DNA of 64,000 nt, taken from JADFOI01 sp965218935. GTDB taxonomy: Bacteria; Acidobacteriota; UBA6911; RPQK01; JADFOI01. The position numbers were made by a program, and so were the translations under genes. The stretch spans positions 248,001-312,000 of the forward strand of contig CBDCMH010000002.1 of assembly GCA_965218935.1 (NCBI GenBank), in the 5' to 3' direction. The notes beneath the pieces were generated by a model. It saw nothing but the letters and a program-made list of their open reading frames with translations, did no database searches and was not told where the DNA came from. This document shows positions 34,950 through 43,942 of the stretch, piece by piece (position 1 is the stretch's first letter; the number at the start of each line of letters is the position of its first letter).

Positions 34950-35642
34950 TCAACGCTTGCTTCTGGGAACCTTACGATCTGCACTCTTTCGGCCCCTCCC
35001 TCCTCCCGAAGAAGCCCTTGCTTTACTAGCAGCAGCCTTCCTGGCCGTCCCTTCTTTCCCCTTGCCGGGCTTGTTCCGTTCACTCTTCCCCGGTCCACTT
35101 CCCCCTGAACGGGCTTTTCCTTTACTGGAAACCGCCCTCCTGGCAGCCGTAGTCTGCTTTTTGGCGCCACTCATTGCCCTCTTTGCTCTCTTTCTCACAC
35201 GGGCACTCTCTGCCACAAGCAAGCCATTGAGTTTCCTGGTCAAAGCCCCTTGCCTCATCCCTTCCTGGATTCTGCGAGCCATAAAGCTGGCTGACTTGTA
35301 AGTAAGTTCTAACCTCCTGTGTAACTGATGTGCGTTCACTTCTTTAGCCGAGTCGCCCATCAGATAGATGGCCGTCACCCACTTACTCAGGGGGATCTTG
35401 CTGCCTTGAAAGACGGTCCCCACCGTCACCGTGAATTGCTTTCTGCAATCCCTGCACTTCCACACCCCTTCCCTGACCGGACTTCTGGAACCCTTCCTGG
35501 GCATCACACGATAATGCTCCCCAACAACCACACAATGAGGGCATATCGGGCCCTCAGGCCACCGCACCCGCTCCAGCAGTTCACGAGCCTTCCTGTCATT
35601 CAGCACGACCCTCCCCTTACTGCCCAATACCAAGTGCTCCAT
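34950..35642 (-). CDS. ISXO2/IS1595 transposase-derived zinc-ribbon protein with H1-like basic tail
   Basis: 230 residues. Residues 1-135 match the N-terminal DNA-binding part of IS1595-type transposases: zinc ribbon CPHC ... CRDC, then GTVFQGSKIPLSKWVTAIYL, HQLHRRLELTYKSASFMARR. Instead of the DDE catalytic domain, the remaining 90 residues are a Lys/Arg/Ala/Ser/Gly tail (e.g. SGPGKSERNKPGKGKEG), like histone H1 or bacterial H1-like proteins. No inverted ends or catalytic acids are visible, so it looks like a domesticated DNA-binding protein. The start has AGGAAGG upstream and a good promoter. Confidence 0.75.
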   Translation of the reverse strand: MEHLVLGSKGRVVLNDRKARELLERVRWPEGPICPHCVVVGEHYRVMPRKGSRSPVREGVWKCRDCRKQFTVTVGTVFQGSKIPLSKWVTAIYLMGDSAKEVNAHQLHRRLELTYKSASFMARRIQEGMRQGALTRKLNGLLVAESARVRKRAKRAMSGAKKQTTAARRAVSSKGKARSGGSGPGKSERNKPGKGKEGTARKAAASKARASSGGGRGRKSADRKVPRSKR

Positions 35643-35660
35643 ATGCCTTCCTGTCCCTTA

Positions 35661-35689
35661 AATATTCCAGAGGAAGGTGGGTTTGTCAA
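35661..35689 (-). promoter_or_regulatory. Sigma70-type promoter for the zinc-ribbon protein
   Basis: On the minus strand TTGACA (35684-35689), 17-base spacer, AATATT (35661-35666), followed by AGGAAGG and the ATG within 20 bases. Short leader. Prediction by pattern only. Confidence 0.5.
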
Positions 35690-37008
35690 ATATCCATTAC
35701 TGCCTTCTTCTGAGAAAGCTCTGCCAGATCCGCTTCGAGCTCCTGCGAACCCTGCCCTCTTCCTCTCAGCTAAACCCTACTGCACACGCTTCGGTGTGTT
35801 CCCTATCCTGACTCTCACCTCGTCGTTGTCTCAAGTCACACTTCGTATCTCACACTCCTGCAACACCGTGCCATTTCAGTATGGGTTTGTCATCTACCTG
35901 AGGTCCTTTCGTCTCCACAATCCCTTTCGATCGTATCCACACTCACCATCACTTGAAGCCACCCTAAATTCCCCACCCAAACTGAACTTCTTATCCAGAC
36001 ACTTCACTTTCTTCTCATCCCACCCAGCAGGATCGCCAATTTGGAACCCCGCCCTTTTATCCATCTCAATGCTCAAGCATCCTGCCTTTGCATGGTTTGC
36101 CATGTATCCATTCCTCTCATCGACTTCACTACGTTTCAACCTGCGCAGCTCCTTTTGTTTTCCCCAAGGCATGCTTCCCTGATAAACCGCTCTTTCCACC
36201 CCTTCATCTGCCCAGTGCTGCTGTTTGACCCCTTTGACCCGCTGAATTGGACCGAATCTAGCCCATCCGCAACGAATTGGAGCAGCAGTTACAACTTCCC
36301 CAGGACGGATCGCGGTCGTTACGGAGCCCTTAGGCCACAAGAACTCAAGCGTAACGTTTACCGTAACGAGAATTCGCCCGGTAACATAAAGGAATGCTTC
36401 CTACTTTTGGTCCGTAACAGCCCTTCTTCCCTGGATGGATCCTTACCCGCGCCTTATCACTCATCAACCCGCTCCACCTCCTTTTAAAAATTGAGGAGAA
36501 TCCCATACCTCATTTTCCAATCCCGTTCTCATCGACTCTCTCGCTCTCTCATAGAGCCCTTCTCAAAGGCCCGTTCGCCCCCCATCCTTCCTCCTCATCG
36601 CCTGGATCTTTCCTCAATACCCAGCTGTAACGCCTCTTTTGGCTAGATGCAACGCAATTACTGCCAGAATTCCCCTTTTCAGCGCGACGTTGAGCCCCTG
36701 GAAGACCCTTCCAACGCCCAACCGAGGCTGGCCGGGACGATTGATCTCCTCAAACCCCGGCTACAGCGCATTTCCGAGCCTACCCCAAGGCTGAAAGGGT
36801 CTGTGATCTCCCTATTTCAGGAACTCCTCCCCTTGCATATGAATGGGTTTGTAATCTATCCAGACTCATGAGCCGCAATCCCTCCCCGATCGTTCCCCGC
36901 TTCCAGCAAGGGATTTGAACGACTCTCGCCGAGCGCCACTTCCACTGTGGGTGTGAAGTCAAGGATCAACGAAACAGGATCCAGTCACGAGGTCTTTTCC
37001 TTCACAAT

Positions 37009-37028
37009 CTCGTCACTCTCATGACGAG
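37009..37028 (+). terminator. Stem-loop followed by a short T-run
   Basis: CTCGTCA, loop CTCTCA, TGACGAG, then TCCTGTTTT. Seven-pair stem. Could end a plus-strand transcript, although no gene is recognised just before it. Confidence 0.35.
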
Positions 37029-37503
37029 TCCTGTTTTGACCCTCCTTCTCTTGGGTTTGCACAGTATAGACAAGTACCGGGGAGCATCCTTCTTCACGGT
37101 GACTCTTCATTTAGCCACTGAACAATACGGTCGATCCTGCCTCTGAGAACACTAGCAAAGAAGGTCAGCACCAGATGAAGGCTACGTTCTCCTCACAGTG
37201 CCTGTCCTTTCATACCTGTGCTGTCTCCTTCCTGACGATTCAGCGTAGAAATGCTCGTGGGTGTGTCAAGTACCTAGCGTGGGCTGGTCACGACTCGAGG
37301 AACATCTCTTTCCTGACCTTCCGACGTGGAGCAAAGACGGCTTCGCCCATCAACGGATCCCCGAAGCGTCAAGGGAGAGGAACACCCTCATCCCGCATGA
37401 CCCTTGAGCCGCCATCTTTAAGTTTCATCAGGGAGTCAGGTGAAATAATGGTGAAACTCAAGACGGATCAACTGGGACCCGGGAACGGTAAGGGTCACAG
37501 CAG

Positions 37504-37523
37504 GACTTACTACGGAGTAAGTC
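37504..37523. other. Perfect 8-bp stem-loop before the nucleotidyltransferase gene
   Basis: GACTTACT, loop ACGG, AGTAAGTC. It sits about 40 bases before the gene start, in the likely 5' leader, and is preceded by another stem (AGTTTCATC/GGTGAAACT, 37421-37458). Possible leader structure; no known riboswitch class recognised. Confidence 0.4.
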
Positions 37524-37561
37524 ACCTCTTCCCTTGAATGGGCCGGGCACTTTAGACTACC

Positions 37562-38809
37562 TTGGATGAAGACCAACAGCGCATGCCTGGTAAAAAAGCA
37601 TCTGTGAATAGGCAAAATCCCGGAAATTCGCTTCGTCTAGGCCCGGAAGCCCGTGTTGACGCACTCTCAGCGCTTCCAGGAGCCGAAGCTGTCTCCTGGG
37701 ATCCTGAATTGCTGAGACCCTTTCTTTCCCAGAGAGTGTCGAATCCCCGGCCTTCTGAAGCGGACATCTTCAGGGAAGCCATTACGGAGGGAACAGCCTA
37801 CCTGCTATATCAAAGGATGAAAGAGGCACCCAATTCCGAGCTGCCATTGGGATGGCTCTTTCTGAAGCTTCAGCAAAGCTATTATCACAACCTGGTTCAA
37901 AACATCTATTGGAGCGAACAATTCCTCAAAGATTACCCTATCATCACAGACGGTTCCTCGGCCATTCTGTTGAAGGGCATCTCGCTACTCAATACCGTTT
38001 ATCAAAATCCCGGGCTTCGACATTTGGGCGACATTGATCTTCTGATCCGAAAACAAACCTATCCAGAAATCCGAGAAAAGCTGGAGTCGGCAGGTTATGT
38101 TTTTTCCGATGAGATGCAGGGCCTGGCAGATCCTCGTAATCTCAATAGCATCTTGTGCCACAAAAAATCTCCATCCACCCCCCAACCCGCTCTTCACATT
38201 CATTGGCATCTCATCAATACCGTCTTACCCGTTTCTCTTACCCACCCTCGAGTGGATCTCGATGCCCTTTGGAAGCAATCCGTACCCTTACCCACTCATT
38301 CCAGATTACGCATCCTCTCCCCCACCCATCAAATCATCTACTATGTCTATCATCACCTCAAACACTCATTCGACCGTTTGACCCGTCTCTACGATCTGGA
38401 TTTAACCATCCGCTATTACCAAGACTCTGTCGACTGGTCTGAGGTCCTGAACGAAACCCGTCGCTTCAATCTAAGCCGCACCGTCTACTATCCCTTCCAT
38501 CTGGCCAAAACCAGGCTCGCCACACCCATTCCCGATTCCATCATGGACGATCTAAGACCTAAGAAATTCAGTTTTCTGGAGAGTCGAATGCTCCGGTGTA
38601 TGGACCGCGGAGGCAAACCCATTTACGGTCATGCCATCGTCTATCTCGCTCTCCAGAAGGGATGGCACCACAAGCTTCGCTTCCTGTACCGTTGCTTCTT
38701 TCCTTCCCTTGAGAAACGAAAACCAGCTACCTTCGGCTATCTGGCCAGACGAACGGTAAGAGGATTGAAACGGTCCTTTCAACTCATCGTCTCTCTGTGG
38801 CAGAAATGA
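37562..38809 (+). CDS. Uncharacterised nucleotidyltransferase (NTP_transf_5 family)
   Basis: About 415 residues from a TTG; an ATG seven codons later (37583) is an equally good start. The core LKGISLLNTVYQNPGLRHLGDIDLLI is the signature of the NTP_transf_5 family, a nucleotidyltransferase fold in which the D-x-D (DID) binds metal. Members occur in exopolysaccharide and surface-glycan loci; the reaction is not known. The Wzz-like gene 2.6 kb upstream supports a glycan link. The preceding leader has several stem-loops. Confidence 0.8.
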   Translation: MDEDQQRMPGKKASVNRQNPGNSLRLGPEARVDALSALPGAEAVSWDPELLRPFLSQRVSNPRPSEADIFREAITEGTAYLLYQRMKEAPNSELPLGWLFLKLQQSYYHNLVQNIYWSEQFLKDYPIITDGSSAILLKGISLLNTVYQNPGLRHLGDIDLLIRKQTYPEIREKLESAGYVFSDEMQGLADPRNLNSILCHKKSPSTPQPALHIHWHLINTVLPVSLTHPRVDLDALWKQSVPLPTHSRLRILSPTHQIIYYVYHHLKHSFDRLTRLYDLDLTIRYYQDSVDWSEVLNETRRFNLSRTVYYPFHLAKTRLATPIPDSIMDDLRPKKFSFLESRMLRCMDRGGKPIYGHAIVYLALQKGWHHKLRFLYRCFFPSLEKRKPATFGYLARRTVRGLKRSFQLIVSLWQK

Positions 38810-38975
38810 GCGCGAAACAGGATCCTGAGCTGGGAAGGATGAATGCAAGCCAGTTGGAGTAAGCCATTGCCTTCGGTCGTGCGCGAGGAGTTGTTCACAC
38901 AACCCTGTAGACACGGCATCTATCCGCTGCTCCAATAGATTGGGAGGGAATGTGGCTAAAGGGCCAGAATACGAC

Positions 38976-40016
38976 CTAGAACGGAGCGCCTGCTCTTTCG
39001 ACCTGTGAGCGAATACTCTGAAAGGTGGGTTTTATCTCGAGAAAGGCATCGAAAATCTTGGGGTCGAAGTGCTTGCCCCTCCCGTCGGCCATTATTGCGG
39101 TGACTTCATCCTCGGGGTGAGCAGGGCGGTAAACGCGAGGGTGTGAGAGTGCGTCATAGACATCCAGGATAGCGACAATCCGTGCGCTTTCGGGGATCTC
39201 TTCTCCGGACAGTCCCTGGGAATACCCCGAGCCATCCCACCTCTCATGGTGGCACAGTGCGATATCTCTCGCCATTTGCAGCATGGGAATGTCGGAACCC
39301 TCCAGAATTCTGGCACCCATCTCCGTGTGCCTCTTGAGCACCGAAAATTCCTCCGAAGTCAGCCTCTCCGCCCTCAGTAAGATTCCATCGGCCACGCCAA
39401 TTTTTCCAATATCGTGCATGGTTGCAGCGAGCCGAATGTCCTCCACCGATCGCTGATCCCATCCCAGGGATTCCGCCAATGCACCCGAGTACAACCCCAT
39501 GCGCCGAATGTGATCACCCGTAGCCTCGTCGCGGCACTCTGCAGCCCAGACTAGTCTCAAGATCGTATTCTCTTCTCTCCGACCAATGCGGATACTACCC
39601 TGCCCATTGGCCTGGATTTGTTGGCTCGCTAAAAGCAAACGGCTTCGCTCTACGGCATTCGCAACATGGATTGTGACCTCATCCTGATCCAGTGGTTTGG
39701 CAACAGATCCATAGACACCCACTTTCATGAACTGAATAACCTTCTTACGGTCCTCTCCTCCTGCAACCATGATGACCGCCACATCAGAATGACCTTCTTG
39801 TATCTTTGCCACCCACTCACACCCTGACTCTTCAGGTATCGCAATATCGGCCAAGAGAACTGAGAAACCACTCTGCTCCAACCGTTCACTGGCCTCATTG
39901 ACGTCGCCAGCAATGACACACTCGTATCCTTCCGCCTCCAGCCAGCCAGAAAGAATCTTACTTGTCTGAGGCTCGCTGTCGACAATGAGGATTCGCGCTC
40001 CTTGGCTCTGAGTCAT
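38976..40016 (-). CDS. Response regulator with HD-GYP domain
   Basis: 346 residues. Receiver domain at the N-terminus (ILIVDSEPQTSK; phosphoacceptor Asp in VLLADIAIPEESG; conserved Lys in VAKPLD). Then an HD-GYP domain with MHDIGKIGVADGILL and CHHERWDGSGYSQGL, so the metal ligands are present. Such proteins hydrolyse c-di-GMP after phosphorylation. Neighbour of a cNMP-GGDEF protein and a REC-GGDEF protein on the same strand, giving making and breaking enzymes side by side. Confidence 0.9.
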   Translation of the reverse strand: MTQSQGARILIVDSEPQTSKILSGWLEAEGYECVIAGDVNEASERLEQSGFSVLLADIAIPEESGCEWVAKIQEGHSDVAVIMVAGGEDRKKVIQFMKVGVYGSVAKPLDQDEVTIHVANAVERSRLLLASQQIQANGQGSIRIGRREENTILRLVWAAECRDEATGDHIRRMGLYSGALAESLGWDQRSVEDIRLAATMHDIGKIGVADGILLRAERLTSEEFSVLKRHTEMGARILEGSDIPMLQMARDIALCHHERWDGSGYSQGLSGEEIPESARIVAILDVYDALSHPRVYRPAHPEDEVTAIMADGRGKHFDPKIFDAFLEIKPTFQSIRSQVERAGAPF

Positions 40017-40065
40017 CGACCTATCTCCTTTTCACTGGCTCTGTAGTCCTCACCGTTCTTCTTTG

Positions 40066-41004
40066 CTATGTCGCCTCGGAGGTCCCTGACCTTCTATTTT
40101 CTTTGGCAGAATAGAGCTGGGCGTCAGCTGCTTCGATCAGTCCGTGGGGGGTGTGCTCAGGCATCATCTGAGCCAGTCCAACCGAGATCGTCACAGAGGG
40201 AAGATCTCGCCAGTCTGATCCTCCTGTAGCCTCACTGACTGCCGTGTGCAAGCGCTCACCGATCTCACCCCCCCGAGCAGCGTCGGCATCGGGCAACAGT
40301 GCCACGAACTCATCTCCTCCGTAGCGTGCAATCATATCGCCTGGGCGCACGTTGGCCATGAGAGTGCGGGCAACAGTATAGAGGACTCGATCACCAGCCA
40401 GGTGTCCATAAGTATCGTTATAGAGTTTGAATTTATTGATATCAATAAGCAGTATGGAGAGGTCCTGGCCATTCGACTTACTGCGCTCCATCTGTCGTGG
40501 CAGCATGGTATCGAGCCAGCGACGGTTGTAAAGAGTCGTTAGAGCATCCATAACCGCGTCGCGTTTGTAGGTCGAAATCGTGGTGTTGCCCTTACGCAAA
40601 CGATGAGCCAGGATGGATAGGAAATTATAGGCTACGGCGTGTGAAGTCTTAACCAGCGACCACATGTTTTGTTCGCTGAGGGCCAGCAAACGACAATCGT
40701 CGTCAGCAACCACATGCGCTGAGGTAGGCTGGCCATCAATGACAGAGAGATCCCCTACGATTTCTCCTGGCTCCAGCAGGGCGACGGGGTCCATCTTGAA
40801 GTCGAGGTGGACACGCAAATGACCGGAAAGAAGCAGATAGAGATACTCGTTCACCTCCCCGGCGCGAATCAGCACTTCACCCGCTTTCAATTCCTTGACC
40901 GGCGAGCTGTTCAGGATGTCCTGAATGGAGTCAAAATCAACACCCCTTAAGAGGGGGACGAGCTCCAATTCACGCTGGTCCAGAGGACACTCTTTGCTTC
41001 TCAT
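40066..41004 (-). CDS. cNMP-binding domain diguanylate cyclase (GGDEF)
   Basis: 312 residues. N-terminal Crp-like cyclic-nucleotide-binding domain (LKAGEVLIRAGEVNEYLYLL, then GEIVGDLSVIDGQPTSAHVV), then a GGDEF domain with RYGGDEFVALL and the inhibitory RxxD site RPGD five residues before it. It should make c-di-GMP under control of a nucleotide or similar ligand. Its cNMP domain is closely related to the truncated copy beside the IS3-like element, which suggests an old gene duplication. Confidence 0.9.
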   Translation of the reverse strand: MRSKECPLDQRELELVPLLRGVDFDSIQDILNSSPVKELKAGEVLIRAGEVNEYLYLLLSGHLRVHLDFKMDPVALLEPGEIVGDLSVIDGQPTSAHVVADDDCRLLALSEQNMWSLVKTSHAVAYNFLSILAHRLRKGNTTISTYKRDAVMDALTTLYNRRWLDTMLPRQMERSKSNGQDLSILLIDINKFKLYNDTYGHLAGDRVLYTVARTLMANVRPGDMIARYGGDEFVALLPDADAARGGEIGERLHTAVSEATGGSDWRDLPSVTISVGLAQMMPEHTPHGLIEAADAQLYSAKENRRSGTSEAT

Positions 41005-41132
41005 TGAATTTCCTATTTATAAGGTAGCAAATTAATGGGTCCGCAAGTGAACAGGCGAGCACGAACCCGATGTAAGGAACGGTCAAGACAGGGATCCAGG
41101 TGATCCTGAGGATGTTCTGACCCGGTACAACG

Positions 41133-41250
41133 AGCCGGTATTAGGCATAGGTTCTCGTTTCGAAGCGGGGTTGGGGGTAGGGGGGAGCCGGGGGCACCCG
41201 CTTACGAGTCGCGGAACGCAGTCAGCGCGGATTGTTTCGCTGCAACTACG
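41133..41250. repeat. Palindromic repeat family A, copy 4 (partial)
   Basis: Left end GAGCCGGTATTAGGCATAGG, followed by GTTCTCGTTTCGAAGCGG, a GC-rich middle and the conserved GCAGTCAGCGCGGATTGTTT. The right terminal palindrome is missing. The stop of the REC-GGDEF gene falls inside it. Confidence 0.65.
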
Positions 41251-42190
41251 TTGCCTGTTCTTGGATATCCAGGGACAAACCCCGATCGCGGGCCTCTCTT
41301 TTCGCCTGGTACATGACCTTGTCGGCTTGGCGGATCAGTTTCTCTTGACTATTTCCGTCGCAAGGATAGGTAGCGATACCGAAGCTGGCCGTGATCACCG
41401 CTCGAATCCCTCTGCGAACCGGTATGCGGTGACGCTTCAGGGCCCCACTCAGTCTTTGTGCAACCACAAGGGCTTGCTGTGAGTCGGTCTCCGGCAAGGT
41501 CACGACGAACTCGTCTCCGCCAAAGCGAAAGATCTTATCGCTCTTTCGAAGCCTTCTCCGAAGCAGGATCGCCACCGATCGAAGGACCTTGCTCCCGTAG
41601 ATGTGCCCATAGCGATCATTGACTTCCTTGAGGTGGTCCAGGTCAAAAAACAGGATGGAGAAGGGATGGCGGTAGCGGCCCGAGCGCTCGATCTCCTCAT
41701 CCAGGTACATCTCCATATAGCGTCTATTGTAAGCTTCGGTCTGGTCATCAAAGATGACTTTATCTTTGAGCGCTCTGTTTTCAGTAAGGACCCGGGTTCG
41801 CTCGATGCCGTTTCTCAGTACAAGGCCCAGCGTGTTTTTCGAGATGGGTTGCGCAAGGTAAAAATAGGCTCCCTTTTGGATAGCCTTCTGGCGGGCTGTC
41901 TCGCTGGGGTCTTTGGCCACCATGATCACAGAGATCCAAGGCTGGGTCTCCAAAATCCGTTTCAGGAGACGGAGCCCTTGGGACCTGGATTTTCTGCGGT
42001 CCAGAACCACTACATCATAGGCTTCCCCCTGCAATTTTCCCAGATCCAGTACGCTGCTTGGGGTGTTTTCTACCCGATGTCCAGGGTCCGCCAACAGATG
42101 GACGATTTTTTGGTGAAGGGACGGTTCACCATCCACGATCAGGATCCCTCCCTTAACCTCTTTGAGGAGAGAAACTGAATTTCGCTTCAT
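41246..42190 (-). CDS. Response regulator diguanylate cyclase (REC-GGDEF)
   Basis: 314 residues. Receiver domain (GGILIVDGEPSLHQK; phosphoacceptor Asp in VVVLDRRKS; Lys replaced around FYLAQPIS), then GGDEF with FRFGGDEFVVTLPE and an RKSD inhibitory site before it. PleD/WspR-like arrangement with one receiver. The usual receiver Lys appears to be Gln in LAQPIS, so phosphorylation switching may be unusual. Its end overlaps a family A repeat. Confidence 0.9.
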   Translation of the reverse strand: MKRNSVSLLKEVKGGILIVDGEPSLHQKIVHLLADPGHRVENTPSSVLDLGKLQGEAYDVVVLDRRKSRSQGLRLLKRILETQPWISVIMVAKDPSETARQKAIQKGAYFYLAQPISKNTLGLVLRNGIERTRVLTENRALKDKVIFDDQTEAYNRRYMEMYLDEEIERSGRYRHPFSILFFDLDHLKEVNDRYGHIYGSKVLRSVAILLRRRLRKSDKIFRFGGDEFVVTLPETDSQQALVVAQRLSGALKRHRIPVRRGIRAVITASFGIATYPCDGNSQEKLIRQADKVMYQAKREARDRGLSLDIQEQAT

Positions 42191-42408
42191 AGACTATTTC
42201 CTAAACTCACCCGAAAAAGCACCTTGACACCCGTGGGCAGAGTCACTCAGCCGGTGGGTCGGAAGGAGGAGAAACTTGGCAGGCTTCAGCCTCAAGGTCC
42301 AGAGAACCGCCGTCACCAACCATTTAAACATAAACTCATCGCTTAGAACCAAGTTTCTTCAATGGACCCCTCCTGAACGGACTCGAACTACCGTCTATTT
42401 GGGAAGTT

Positions 42409-43005
42409 TCAGGAGTTAAATCTCTCTTCGGCTGCCTCCCAGTCGACAACATTCCACCAAGCATTGATGTAGTCGGCTCGGCGGTTCTGATAGTTGAGAT
42501 AGTAGGCATGTTCCCAGACATCCAGGCCGATGATGGGGACTTGTCCTGCCATTAGAGGGCTATCCTGATTGGCTGTGGACACAACCTGCAGATCCTTGAG
42601 TAACCAGGCCCAGCCTGAACCAAAGCGGGTCATGCCAGCAGCGGCAAACTTTTCCTTGAAGGGTTCAAAACCGCCGAACGTACCTTGGATGGCTTCCCCA
42701 AGATTCCCTACCGGCTCACCACCCTTACCCGGCCCCATAATCCGCCAGAACAAGGAGTGATTGGAGTGACCGCCGCCGTTATTTCTCACCGCCGTGCGAA
42801 CATTTTCAGGAACAGCGGAGCAGTTGTTGGCCAACAATTCTTCAAGACTCTTGCCTTCGAGTTCGGGTGTCGACTCAAGGGCCTTGTTGAGATTGGCTGC
42901 GTAAGCAGCGTGGTGTTTACCGTGATGGATCTCCATGGTCGCCTTGTCGATATGAGGTTCCAGGGCCTCCGAAGAATACGGCAAATCAGGAAGAGAAACG
43001 GACAT
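42409..43005 (-). CDS. sodA: Superoxide dismutase, Mn/Fe type
   Basis: 198 residues from the ATG preceded by AAAGGAG; a longer frame adds 67 residues with no domain. Metal ligands visible in MEIHHGKHHAAY, NHSLFWRIM and DVWEHAYYLNY. GGGHSNH and the Gln in TANQDSPL favour the manganese type over the iron type. Cytoplasmic by lack of a signal peptide. Stands alone. Confidence 0.95.
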   Translation of the reverse strand: MSVSLPDLPYSSEALEPHIDKATMEIHHGKHHAAYAANLNKALESTPELEGKSLEELLANNCSAVPENVRTAVRNNGGGHSNHSLFWRIMGPGKGGEPVGNLGEAIQGTFGGFEPFKEKFAAAGMTRFGSGWAWLLKDLQVVSTANQDSPLMAGQVPIIGLDVWEHAYYLNYQNRRADYINAWWNVVDWEAAEERFNS

Positions 43006-43175
43006 AATGTCTCCTTTCGTTATTGTGTGTGTGTCGGGTCTCCTTGTGACGACGTGCTGCCCATTGCGAACGCTTAGCCATGAGACAGCGATCACGACGC
43101 CCCGGGAAAAGTGCAATTCCTGGGATCCGCCTGAGAACATATCAAGCTCGGACAACTTCAGCAACCAGATTCTGG

Positions 43176-43315
43176 AAGCGCGCTTCGCTCGCGTTCCAGG
43201 TTTCAAGTTCCAGAGTTGGAATTTTGAATCTGGAACTTGTTTGGAATTTGGAATTTAGGATTTTGAATTTCCGCTGACGGCTGTCAGCCCGTCAGCGGTC
43301 AGTGGTCTGTTGTGA
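43176..43315. repeat. Low-complexity TTTGGAATTT-type repeat, copy 2
   Basis: GCGCGCTTCGCTCGCGTTCC, then GGAATTTTGAATCTGGAACT, TTTGGAATTTGGAATTT, then GCTGACGG/CCGTCAGC and TCAGTGGTC. Similar to the block at 19793. The last codons and stop of the macrodomain gene come from it. Confidence 0.65.
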
Positions 43316-43844
43316 TTTTCCGCAGGGCCGCCACGTAGGCAGCGTGAGTGGGATCATCAAAGAGGACAAAGCGAACCACTTTCGGTTCGTGGTTCTTCTC
43401 CAGGAAGGAGAGCACCGTGTTGAGGGCGGTTCCGGCCGCCAAATTCACCGGATAGCGATAGGCTCCTGTGGACAAGGAGGGAAATGCGATACTCCCACAG
43501 CCATTTTCGACGGCCAGTTCAAGACTGCTTTGATAGGCGCTAGCCAGCTTCTCCTCCTCGCTGCGCTGACCGCCGCTCCAGACCGGCCCCACAGTGTGGA
43601 TCACGTATTTGGCCGTAAGATCACCGGCACCCGTGATGACGGCATCACCGGTAGGGCAGCCTTGAGGATATTCTTGACGCGTCTCGGCCATAATGCTCGG
43701 CCCTCCAGCCCGGTGGATCGCTCCGTCAACGCCCCCACCGCCAGCCAGCCGGCTGTTGGCAGCGTTGACGATGGCAGCACTCTTCTGCCGGGTGATGTCG
43801 CCGGTCACCAATTCCACCGTACAGGTTCCTACCTTGACTTCCAT
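43299..43844 (-). CDS. Macrodomain protein (ADP-ribose / O-acetyl-ADP-ribose deacetylase type)
   Basis: 181 residues, a single macrodomain. Signature NAANSRLAGGGGVDGAIH with the loop residues used for ADP-ribose binding, YVIHTVGPVWSGG, and SIAFPSLSTGAYRYP. Related to YmdB/AF1521-type proteins that remove O-acetyl groups or ADP-ribose from acidic residues. The C-terminal TTDH is encoded by the low-complexity repeat. No toxin or ADP-ribosyltransferase partner next to it. Confidence 0.92.
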   Translation of the reverse strand: MEVKVGTCTVELVTGDITRQKSAAIVNAANSRLAGGGGVDGAIHRAGGPSIMAETRQEYPQGCPTGDAVITGAGDLTAKYVIHTVGPVWSGGQRSEEEKLASAYQSSLELAVENGCGSIAFPSLSTGAYRYPVNLAAGTALNTVLSFLEKNHEPKVVRFVLFDDPTHAAYVAALRKITTDH

Positions 43845-43846
43845 GG

Positions 43847-43942
43847 GCTAGCCCGCACTTCTCACACCCCCTCTACTGGATCGGCGTAATGATCCGGCTT
43901 GACACGGCGCGTGACGAGCAGATATGAGAAATCCGGGCTTAC
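43847..43942. repeat. Palindromic repeat family A, copy 5 (short)
   Basis: Ends CTAGCCCGCACTTCTCA and (reverse complement) TAAGCCCGGATTTCTCA around about 60 bases containing CCGGCTTGACACGGCGCGTG. The TATGCATA segment is lost. Its right end supplies the stop codon of the YyaL-like gene. Confidence 0.65.

Larger units (their letters stand above)
35690..37561. other. 1.9-kb gene-poor, pyrimidine-skewed region with hairpins
   Basis: The plus strand is rich in C and T. Open frames exist on both strands (up to 148 codons on minus, 35894-36340), but their translations show no family motif and have repetitive composition. An 18-base motif like GGGTTTGTCATCTAYC occurs three times (35679, 35882, 36844); the first contains the -35 element above. 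Stem-loops at 37009-37028, 37421-37458 and 37504-37523 cluster near the right end. Confidence 0.5.

Noticed and set aside
34950..35642. Intact IS1595 element
   Set aside because: No DDE domain and no inverted ends could be found around the gene.
35328..36182. 284-codon plus-strand frame running from the zinc-ribbon gene into the gene-poor region
   Set aside because: Overlaps the zinc-ribbon gene antisense; composition follows the pyrimidine skew and no motif is seen.
35894..36340. 148-codon minus-strand frame in the gene-poor region
   Set aside because: No ribosome-binding site or recognisable family; open frames are expected in purine-rich strands.
37175..37537. 120-codon plus-strand frame before the nucleotidyltransferase
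   Set aside because: No ribosome-binding site, odd composition, and it contains two stem-loops more consistent with non-coding DNA.
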